From Pseudomonadales bacterium (GTDB taxonomy: Bacteria > Pseudomonadota > Gammaproteobacteria > Steroidobacterales > Steroidobacteraceae): a DNA stretch of 6,886 nucleotides. The notes beneath the pieces are model-generated. The model was given only the letters and a program-made list of their open reading frames with translations, did no database searches and was not told where the DNA came from. Each line of letters opens with the position of its first letter. Position 1 is the stretch's first letter. The DNA lies in NCBI GenBank assembly GCA_020442965.1, contig JAGRJB010000271.1, positions 1 to 6,886 of the forward strand. Reading direction: 5' to 3'. A program made the translations under genes and the position numbers. Below, one piece after another: positions 1 to 5,176 of the stretch.

Positions 1-500
1 CCCAGGCAGCACTCGACGAAGTTGCGCATCGGATGCCCCTGTGCCTGTTCATGTGAAATAACGCCCTCGCGCAACAGGAACTCGACGTGGCTATGGTCGC
101 GGGTACGTCGCGCGATTTCACCGTTGCGTAGTAGGTAGATGCGACTATCGCCCACGTGGCCCCAGTAGGCCGCGCCCTGCTGGATGAGACAGACCGCGCA
201 AGTGGCACGCGGCTTGTGCTCCATCGGTACCTCGACACCGATCTTGACCACCGCCTCGTGCGCTCGCCCGATCGTGAGATGCAGGAAGCCGAGCGGATCG
301 AGCAGTGGCTGCGGCACCTGCCAGAACGCGTCGACGATCACTTTGAGAGCCGTTTCGGCAGCGAGCGCGCCGTCGGCATGGCCGCCCATACCGTCCATCA
401 CCACCAGCAATGCCGCGTGGTCGGATACAGCGACGGCAACGCGGTCCTGATTGTCGTTGCGGCCACCCAGCAGGCTGATCTCGGCGTAATCGATGCGCAA
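1..500 (-). CDS. PP2C-family Ser/Thr protein phosphatase (N-terminal 166 residues; C-terminus beyond window)
   Basis: This is a metal-dependent protein phosphatase of the PP2C (PPM) family, predicted to be cytosolic and to remove phosphate from Ser/Thr. Translating the minus strand from a TTG at 500-498 gives MRIDYAEISLLGGRNDNQDR, a typical bacterial PP2C N-terminus. Visible motifs are NDNQDR at residues 15-20, the metal-binding DGMGGHADG at 36-44, GHVGDSRIYLLR at 114-125, RDHS at 134-137, and HPMRN at 156-160. The metal-ligand aspartates at 19, 36 and 118 are present, so catalysis looks intact. An in-frame TAA at 521-519 with no ATG or GTG between it and the motifs makes TTG the only sensible start. 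No membrane segment or signal peptide is seen. The gene diverges from yicC. PP2C genes often sit beside a Ser/Thr kinase, but any partner would lie off the left edge. The family call is secure; the substrate is unknown. Confidence 0.93.
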   Translation of the reverse strand, partial: MRIDYAEISLLGGRNDNQDRVAVAVSDHAALLVVMDGMGGHADGALAAETALKVIVDAFWQVPQPLLDPLGFLHLTIGRAHEAVVKIGVEVPMEHKPRATCAVCLIQQGAAYWGHVGDSRIYLLRNGEIARRTRDHSHVEFLLREGVISHEQAQGHPMRNFVECCL

Positions 501-573
501 GTTGGTTTCGGTGCTCTGTTAGACTGGCGGGCAGTTTAACTGAGCCTGCCGCTACGAGAGAGATTTCAAGGGC
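501..573. promoter_or_regulatory. Divergent intergenic region between the PP2C gene and yicC
   Basis: This 73-base stretch separates two genes transcribed away from each other, so it must carry or border promoters for both strands. It holds a perfect small inverted repeat, CAGTT-T-AACTG, at 532-542. That repeat lies inside a larger imperfect one in which GCGGGCAG pairs with CTGCCGC across one bulge. I could not place a convincing -35/-10 pair on either strand; TTGAAA on the minus strand at 569-564 has no matching -10 at normal spacing. The regulatory role is inferred from the divergent layout only. Confidence 0.45.
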
Positions 574-1446
574 ATGATTTCGAGCATGACCGGTTTTGCG
601 CGTCGCGAAATCGTTGGCCCCTGGGGCACCCTGACGTGCGAAATACGTGGCGTCAATCATCGCTTTCTCGAGGCCGGCTTTCGTTTACCGGAAGAGTTGC
701 GCGCGCAGGAATCCAGCCTGCGCCAGGCACTCGCGAAGTCTGTCAAGCGGGGCAAGGTCGATTGCAGCGTGCACTGGCGTCCGCTCGCGGACGCCGCCGC
801 CGAACTCGATATCGACGATGCGGCGCTTGCCCGAGTGGTTGCACGCCTGAAACAGATCGCTCGGGAATTGCCGGACGGCGGCGCGATCAGCGCCGCCGAC
901 GTACTGCGTTGGCCGGGTGTAGTGAGATCCGGCGTGATCGACGTCGATACCGTGGTCGCCGCGCTCACGGGGTTGTTTCGCGAGACCTTGACGGAATTCG
1001 TCGCGACGCGCCGCGCGGAAGGCGCGCGGCTGCAGCTCTTGCTAACAGAACGATGCGACGGCCTGGTCGCACTAGTCGCGCAAGTGCGGTCGCGGCTGCC
1101 TGAAATTGAGGCGCGGGTGCGTAGCCGCCTGGCGGAACGTGTTGCGGATCTCGAAGCAAAAGTGGAGCCCGAGCGGCTCGAGCAGGAAGTCGTGCTGCTG
1201 CTGCAACGGCTGGACGTGGCCGAAGAGCTCGATCGACTAACAGGTCATCTTGCGGAGATACGCAATGTGATCGGCAGCGCCGCTGCGGCTGGCGCCGGAC
1301 GGCGGCTCGATTTTCTGATGCAGGAACTGAATCGTGAAGCTAACACTCTCGCGTCGAAATCACAGGATCTCGAGACCACGCGTATGACTGTTGACATGAA
1401 AGTGCTGATCGAACAGACGCGCGAGCAGGTGCAGAACGTCGAATGA
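574..1446 (+). CDS. yicC: YicC family endoribonuclease
   Basis: The 290-residue product matches the YicC/YloC family along its whole length (E. coli YicC is of similar size). In E. coli, YicC is an endoribonuclease reported to help degrade the small RNA RyhB. The N-terminal domain carries MISSMTGFARRE at 1-12 and EIRGVNHRFLE at 23-33. The C-terminal DUF1732 part carries LEQEVVLLLQRLDVAEELDRL at about 202-222, GRRLDFLMQELNRE at 242-255 and NTLASKS at 257-263. These are the family's most conserved blocks, with the acidic residues thought to bind metal. Residues 180-230 look strongly helical. The start at 574 gives the family's MIxSMT N-terminus; a purine-rich GAGAGAGA at 556-563 is a plausible ribosome binding site, while AAGGG at 568-572 lies too close. 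The stop codon overlaps the gmk start, so the two genes are very likely one operon. The RNA target in this organism is not known. Confidence 0.95.
   Translation: MISSMTGFARREIVGPWGTLTCEIRGVNHRFLEAGFRLPEELRAQESSLRQALAKSVKRGKVDCSVHWRPLADAAAELDIDDAALARVVARLKQIARELPDGGAISAADVLRWPGVVRSGVIDVDTVVAALTGLFRETLTEFVATRRAEGARLQLLLTERCDGLVALVAQVRSRLPEIEARVRSRLAERVADLEAKVEPERLEQEVVLLLQRLDVAEELDRLTGHLAEIRNVIGSAAAAGAGRRLDFLMQELNREANTLASKSQDLETTRMTVDMKVLIEQTREQVQNVE
876..898. repeat. Perfect inverted repeat inside yicC (9-bp arms, 5-nt loop)
   Basis: CGGCGGCGC at 876-884 is followed by the loop GATCA and then GCGCCGCCG at 890-898. The arms are perfectly complementary and entirely G/C, so the mRNA could form a very stable stem. 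It encodes part of GGAISAAD in the YicC N-terminal domain, so it may simply reflect GC-rich codon choice. Confidence 0.7.
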
Positions 1447-2060
1447 TCGGCGCGCTATTCATCATTGCGGCGCCCTCGGGCGCCGGCAAGACGAGCTTGG
1501 TGAACGCGGTGCTCGCGCGCGAACCAAAGCTCCGCGTATCTGTCTCGCACACGACGCGCCCCCAGCGGCCTAACGAGCAGCACGGTCGCGAGTACTACTT
1601 CGTGTCGGTCGCGGAATTCCGGCGCCTGATCGCGGCTGGACAGTTTCTCGAACATGCGCAAGTTTTCGACAACTACTATGGCACCGCACGCGAACCGGTC
1701 GAGCGCCTGCGCGCCGGGGGCCACGATGTGCTGCTGGAGATCGATTGGCAGGGCGCAAGACAAGTGCGTGCGGCACAGCCGGACTGTCGCAGCATCTTCA
1801 TCCTGCCGCCGTCGCGCGCGGCGCTGGAGCAGCGGCTCCGTCAGCGCCGCACTGACAGCGACGCGGTGATCGAGCGCCGACTGCGCGATGCGGTCGAGGA
1901 TATGTCCCATTTTCGGGAATTCGACTCGGTGATCGTCAATGACGACTTCGCCACCGCGACGGCGCAGCTCTTGGACGTGTTGCAGGGTCGCGGCGAGGCA
2001 TTGCGCGCAAATCGACCGGAACTGGCGCAGCTCACGCGCGAACTGCTGGCAAATCGATAG
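1443..2060 (+). CDS. gmk: Guanylate kinase
   Basis: Guanylate kinase transfers phosphate from ATP to GMP (or dGMP), giving GDP in the cytosol; it is essential for GTP supply and feeds the precursor of (p)ppGpp. The 205-residue product has the usual length. The P-loop APSGAGKTS lies at residues 10-18. The full guanylate-kinase signature runs from T37 to F53 (TTRPQRPNEQHGREYYF) and contains the expected GMP-binding residues, with S35 just before it. The later segment DVLLEIDWQGARQVR is the conserved core strand and following helix, and IERRLRDAVEDM near 141 belongs to the C-terminal lobe. The ATG sits in an ATGA overlap with the yicC stop, and the only upstream purine run (AGCAGG near 1424-1429) is rather distant, which points to translational coupling. 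Nothing appears truncated or altered. Confidence 0.98.
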   Translation: MIGALFIIAAPSGAGKTSLVNAVLAREPKLRVSVSHTTRPQRPNEQHGREYYFVSVAEFRRLIAAGQFLEHAQVFDNYYGTAREPVERLRAGGHDVLLEIDWQGARQVRAAQPDCRSIFILPPSRAALEQRLRQRRTDSDAVIERRLRDAVEDMSHFREFDSVIVNDDFATATAQLLDVLQGRGEALRANRPELAQLTRELLANR

Positions 2061-2068
2061 GCATAGGC

Positions 2069-2116
2069 CCGCGCCTGGCGCGGCCAGACGGCCAGGCGGC
2101 CAGGCGGCGCGGCCAG
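2069..2116. repeat. Tandem CGGCCAG repeats with overlapping GC inverted repeats
   Basis: CGGCCAG occurs at 2081-2087, 2089-2095, 2097-2103 and 2110-2116. The first three copies form an exact 8-bp periodic array (GCGGCCAG, ACGGCCAG, GCGGCCAG); the fourth is shifted by the extra bases GCGGC. The array is entered by CCGCGCC-T-GGCGCGG at 2069-2083 and by CTGGC-GCG-GCCAG at 2075-2087, so the single CTGG could pair with any of the CCAG units. This looks like slippage-generated repeat DNA just after the gmk stop. Confidence 0.7.
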
Positions 2117-2143
2117 CACGCGCAGCGAGGCCGCAACCTGCAT

Positions 2144-2158
2144 CGCTGGCGTCCAGCG
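2144..2158. repeat. Short perfect hairpin, 6-bp stem with 3-nt loop
   Basis: CGCTGG at 2144-2149, loop CGT, and CCAGCG at 2153-2158 form a perfect stem 84 bases after the gmk stop. It could protect the 3' end of a yicC-gmk transcript, but the following bases (CGTCAGTTGCG) include no T run, so it is not called an intrinsic terminator. Confidence 0.45.
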
Positions 2159-2234
2159 CGTCAGTTGCGTAAGATTTAGAGTTGCCGCGCTGATTCCTCG
2201 GCGCCCACCTTTCCGTTATAGGCACACCCAATTT

Positions 2235-2531
2235 ATGGCTCGCATCACTGTCGAAGACTGCCTCCCGCACGTCGAAAACATCTTCCAACTCGTTCTGCTG
2301 GGCGCCGCGCGCGCGCGGCGCCTCGCCAATGGCGCCGAGGCGACCGTACCCTGGGAGAATGACAAGCCGACGGTTGTCGCGCTGCGCGAGATCGCCGAAG
2401 GCAATATCACGCCGGAAATGTTGAACGAGCCGGAACCGCCGCCGCCGGAGGAACAACCGCAAGAGCTCGACCATCAATCGATGTTCCGTGCGCCGCAGTT
2501 TGGTCTCGGTGGCGACCGCGACCAGGATTAG
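2235..2531 (+). CDS. rpoZ: DNA-directed RNA polymerase subunit omega
   Basis: Omega is the small RNA polymerase subunit that helps fold and hold beta-prime; in E. coli its N-terminus forms part of (p)ppGpp site 1. The 98-residue product starts [10 protein letters not shown], matching E. coli MARVTV, so A2, R3 and T5 at that site are kept. The core motifs [14 protein letters not shown] (17-30) and [18 protein letters not shown] (41-58) are typical. Residues 65-98 form a variable, probably disordered tail rich in proline and acidic residues ([13 protein letters not shown]) and ending DRDQD. The start is fixed by the conserved N-terminus, yet no good ribosome binding site is seen; the nearest, TAGG at 2219-2222, is 12 bases away. 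spoT begins 66 bases after the stop with no terminator between, the usual rpoZ-spoT pairing. Confidence 0.97.
   Translation: MARITVEDCLPHVENIFQLVLLGAARARRLANGAEATVPWENDKPTVVALREIAEGNITPEMLNEPEPPPPEEQPQELDHQSMFRAPQFGLGGDRDQD
2301..2322. repeat. 22-bp perfect GC palindrome within rpoZ
   Basis: GGCGCCGCGCG at 2301-2311 is followed immediately by its exact reverse complement CGCGCGGCGCC at 2312-2322. The centre is an alternating CG run. It encodes residues 23-29 of omega (GAARARR), a conserved part of the protein, so amino-acid constraint together with GC-rich codon choice may explain it. Confidence 0.75.
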
Positions 2532-2597
2532 GCTGCGCCCAACCGTCTAACGACCGCCCAGCCAAAGCAAGCAGCCGTGTAGAGCAGCCGTGACGTT
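2532..2597. other. rpoZ-spoT spacer with a 13-bp tandem duplication
   Basis: The 66-base spacer shows no terminator hairpin and no clear promoter. Its last part carries two adjacent 13-base units, AGCAGCCGTGTAG (2570-2582) and AGCAGCCGTGACG (2583-2595), identical at 11 of 13 positions including the first ten. The second unit ends two bases before the spoT ATG. Only a weak AGAG at 2581-2584 could act as a ribosome binding site. Confidence 0.6.
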
Positions 2598-4772
2598 ATG
2601 GACTACGCATCGTCGCTGCTCAATCTGCTGCCCGCGGCGCGCCGTAAGCCGGGTCTACGCGAACTACTAAACAGCGTCGATGACTACCTGCCCGCCGAGC
2701 AGGTAGAGCGCATCCGCACGGCCGCCGAGTTCGGTGCATCCGCCCACCTGGGGCAGAAGCGTCAGTCGGGCGAGCCGTATATTGCGCATCCGCTCGCGGC
2801 TGCGCAGATCCTCGCCGACCTCCGTCTCGACCCCGACACGATCATCGCAGCGATCCTGCACGATGTGATCGAAGACACGCCGATCTCCAAACAGGATCTC
2901 GCCGAGAAATTCGGTCAGCCAGTGGCCGAGATCGTCGATGGCGTTACCAAGCTCGATCAAATTCAGTTTCGTTCACGCGAGGAAGCGCAGGCCGAGTCGT
3001 TCCGCAAGATGGTGCTGGCGATGGTGCGGGATCTGCGCGTCATTCTCGTCAAGCTCGCGGATCGCATGCACAACATGCGCACGCTGTCGGCCAAAACGCC
3101 GGTACGCCGGCGCGCGAGTGCGCGCGAGACACTCGACATCTATGCGCCGATCGCCGAGCGGCTCGGGCTGTATGGTCTCAAGATCGAACTCGAGGATCTT
3201 GGCTTCCGCTCACTCTATCCGCGACGCTACCGCGTGCTGGAGAAAGCACTCAAACGCGCGCGCGGCAATCAGAAAGAGTTCCTGGCCAAGATTGCGGGCA
3301 CGCTGCGCTCCAACCTGGAGAAGGCGGGCATCAAGGCGGAAGTACAGACACGCGAAAAACATCTATACAGCATCTATCGCAAGATGCTGCGCAAGCGTAC
3401 CGCGCTGTCGGAGATCGTCGACGTGTACGGTCTGCGTATTGTCGTCGACACTGCCGATACTTGTTACCGGGCGCTTGGTGTCGTGCACGCGTCCTACAAG
3501 CCGATGCCCGGTCGGTTCAAGGACTATATCGCGATACCGCGCATCAATGGTTACCAGTCGTTACACACCACGCTGTTCGGTCCTAACGGCGTGCCGATCG
3601 AAGTGCAGCTGCGCACCGACGACATGCACAACGTGGCCGAAAGCGGGATTGCGGCGCACTGGAAGTACAAGAGCGGCGAGAATCTGGATTCGGTGCAGCA
3701 GGATCGTGCGCGCGAGTGGTTGGCCAATCTGATGCTGATGCAGGAGTCGGGCAACTCCGAAGAATTCCTCGAGAGCGTTCGCGTCGACCTGTTTCCCGAC
3801 AAGGTCTACGTATTCACACCGAAGGGCGAGATCTTGCGCCTGCCGCGCGGCGCAACGGTGGTCGATTTTGCCTACGCCGTGCATACCGACGTCGGCAACC
3901 GCTGCGTTGCCGCCAAAGTCGACCGACGCCTGGCGCCATTGCGGACCCCTCTGCGGAATGGTCAGACGGTCGAGGTCATGACCGCCAAAGGGGCGCGGCC
4001 CAATCCAGGGTGGGTCAATTTCGTGGTGACCGCCAAAGCGCGCGCCGCCATTCGTCAGTATCTCAAAGGTCTGCATCGACGCGAAGCGATCGAACTGGGA
4101 GCCCGACTCATCAATCAGGCGCTCGGCGAATTTAATCTAACAACCGACAAGATTGATGAGGACATCATGGCTGCGGCGATCGCCGAACTGGGCTTGAGAG
4201 ATCGCGACGAACTCTACGAGAGAGTAGGGCTCGGCGAACGCCTGGCACCACTCGTGGCGCGCAGACTGCTGCCGACCAGCACGGGCGAGGAAGCCGGGGC
4301 GCATGGCGCGGCGCCGCTCGCAATCGCCGGCACTGAAGGCCTGCTGGTGAGCTACGCGCGTTGCTGCTTCCCGATACCCGGTGATCCCATCTTCGCATTT
4401 CTCTCCACCGGCCGCGGCGTGGTTGTCCACCGTGAGGAATGCGCCAACGTCGACGACTACCGCAAACACCCGGAGAATTGGCTACCAGTGTCGTGGCACG
4501 CTGCTGCCGATCGACATTTCAGCTCGGAAATCCGTATCGAGGTCGCTAACAAGATGGGCGTGCTGGCGGCTGTGGCCGCGGCGGTGTCCGGCACCGACAC
4601 CAACATCGAACGCGTCTCGTTCGAGGAGCGCGACGCTGAGACATCATTGCTGATTTTCGAGCTCAAAGTGGCCGATCGCCAGCATTTGGCGCGGGTCATT
4701 CGCGTGATTCGGCACATGCCCGAGGTGCTGCGCGTTTACCGTACAATCGCCGCTCACGGGCAACCGGAATAG
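2598..4772 (+). CDS. spoT: SpoT-type (p)ppGpp hydrolase/synthetase
   Basis: SpoT controls the stringent-response alarmone: it hydrolyses (p)ppGpp to GTP/GDP and pyrophosphate, and can synthesise it from ATP plus GTP/GDP. The 724-residue product has the full long-RSH layout. The HD hydrolase domain (about 40-200) keeps H64, H88-D89, E92-D93 and KLADRMHNMRTL around D155, so hydrolase activity is expected. The synthetase domain (about 250-370) has REKHLYSIY, GRFKDYIAIP (R306-F-K-D309), GYQSLHTT (318-325) and EVQLRT with E335. The RxKD form is that of SpoT/Rel enzymes rather than the ExDD form of RelA. TGS covers about 402-462 (VYVFTPKGEI, VDFAYAVHTDVG). The conserved-cysteine region has C589, C590 and C615, and the ACT domain is about 643-718. 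An in-frame TAG at 2580-2582 fixes the start. Synthetase strength cannot be judged from sequence. Confidence 0.97.
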   Translation: MDYASSLLNLLPAARRKPGLRELLNSVDDYLPAEQVERIRTAAEFGASAHLGQKRQSGEPYIAHPLAAAQILADLRLDPDTIIAAILHDVIEDTPISKQDLAEKFGQPVAEIVDGVTKLDQIQFRSREEAQAESFRKMVLAMVRDLRVILVKLADRMHNMRTLSAKTPVRRRASARETLDIYAPIAERLGLYGLKIELEDLGFRSLYPRRYRVLEKALKRARGNQKEFLAKIAGTLRSNLEKAGIKAEVQTREKHLYSIYRKMLRKRTALSEIVDVYGLRIVVDTADTCYRALGVVHASYKPMPGRFKDYIAIPRINGYQSLHTTLFGPNGVPIEVQLRTDDMHNVAESGIAAHWKYKSGENLDSVQQDRAREWLANLMLMQESGNSEEFLESVRVDLFPDKVYVFTPKGEILRLPRGATVVDFAYAVHTDVGNRCVAAKVDRRLAPLRTPLRNGQTVEVMTAKGARPNPGWVNFVVTAKARAAIRQYLKGLHRREAIELGARLINQALGEFNLTTDKIDEDIMAAAIAELGLRDRDELYERVGLGERLAPLVARRLLPTSTGEEAGAHGAAPLAIAGTEGLLVSYARCCFPIPGDPIFAFLSTGRGVVVHREECANVDDYRKHPENWLPVSWHAAADRHFSSEIRIEVANKMGVLAAVAAAVSGTDTNIERVSFEERDAETSLLIFELKVADRQHLARVIRVIRHMPEVLRVYRTIAAHGQPE

Positions 4773-4778
4773 TGGAGA
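4773..4778 (+). promoter_or_regulatory. Ribosome binding site of ridA
   Basis: TGGAGA lies directly after the spoT stop, eight bases before the ATG at 4787. It is the clearest Shine-Dalgarno sequence in the window and decides the ridA start in favour of 4787 over a GTG at 4772 that overlaps the spoT stop. Confidence 0.75.
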
Positions 4779-4786
4779 ATCATTGC

Positions 4787-5176
4787 ATGAGTCAGACACG
4801 TCAGGCTATCAAGACAGAACAGGCACCGCGCGCCATCGGGCCCTACTCACAAGCGATCCGTGTCGGCGAGACCGTGTATCTGTCGGGCCAGATCGGCTTT
4901 GATCCGCGGACGATGGAACTGGCCACGGGTGGCGTCGAAGCCGAAGCGCGACGCGTCTTCGAGAACATCAAGGCGGTGGCCACCGCCGCCGGCGGCTCCT
5001 TGTCGCACATCTGCAAAGTTACAATCTTTCTGTCGGACATCAACGACTTCCCCAAGGTCAACGAGATCATGGCGCAGTACTTCTCCGAGCCGTACCCGGC
5101 TCGTTCGACCTTTGCGGTCGCGGCGCTGCCCCGCAACGCGCGCGTCGAAGTCGAGTGCGTGCTGAGCCTTGCCTGA
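4787..5176 (+). CDS. ridA: RidA family 2-iminobutanoate/2-iminopropanoate deaminase
   Basis: RidA is a cytosolic enamine/imine deaminase. It hydrolyses reactive 2-aminoacrylate and related imines, released by PLP enzymes such as threonine/serine dehydratase, to 2-ketoacids and ammonia, and so protects PLP enzymes from damage. The product starting at 4787 has 129 residues, the standard length for this trimeric family. It shows APRAIGPYSQA at 13-23, VYLSGQIGFDP at 30-40, NIKAVATAAGGS at 60-71, DINDFPKVNEIMAQYF at 84-99 and PARSTFAVAALP at 104-115. R106, which corresponds to the substrate-carboxylate-binding arginine of active RidA enzymes, is present, as is the VEVE acidic pair at 120-123. It therefore looks like a true deaminase rather than an Arg-less relative. 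It lies 14 bases after spoT and overlaps recG by eight bases, so all three are probably cotranscribed. Confidence 0.96.
   Translation: MSQTRQAIKTEQAPRAIGPYSQAIRVGETVYLSGQIGFDPRTMELATGGVEAEARRVFENIKAVATAAGGSLSHICKVTIFLSDINDFPKVNEIMAQYFSEPYPARSTFAVAALPRNARVEVECVLSLA

Larger units (their letters stand above)
2061..2234. other. Repeat-rich gmk-rpoZ intergenic region
   Basis: This 174-base gap has no credible gene. Its first half holds tandem CGGCCAG units and overlapping GC hairpins, and its second half probably supplies the rpoZ promoter. The best -10-like element is TATAGG at 2217-2222, but no good -35 lies 16-18 bases upstream of it. None of the hairpins is followed by a T run, so no standard intrinsic terminator is called for gmk. 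Whether transcription reads through from gmk into rpoZ cannot be decided from sequence. Confidence 0.5.

Noticed and set aside
156..539. 127-codon plus-strand frame antisense to the PP2C gene
   Set aside because: Shadow of the phosphatase; no family match, and conserved PP2C motifs on the other strand account for the base pattern.
145..660. 171-codon minus-strand frame overlapping the PP2C gene
   Set aside because: It is the same strand as the phosphatase in another frame, is low in hydrophobic structure, and extends into yicC. The PP2C frame carries all the motifs.
2069..2116. CRISPR array or insertion-sequence end
   Set aside because: The repeat unit is 8 bp with no unique spacers, no transposase is nearby, and no target-site duplication is visible.
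2061..2160. Intrinsic terminator after gmk
   Set aside because: Several GC hairpins are present, but none is followed by a T run.
1455..2477. 340-codon open frame on the minus strand spanning gmk, the gmk-rpoZ gap and rpoZ
   Set aside because: It is antisense to two well-supported genes, is rich in Arg and Ala, and shows no recognisable family motif. Long antisense frames are common in GC-rich DNA because stop codons are rare.
3561..4076. 171-codon minus-strand frame inside spoT
   Set aside because: Antisense shadow of the synthetase/TGS region; no motif and no ribosome binding site.
4772..4786. GTG start for ridA that would add five residues and overlap the spoT stop
   Set aside because: The ATG at 4787 has a well-spaced TGGAGA and gives the family's usual MSxT N-terminus and length.
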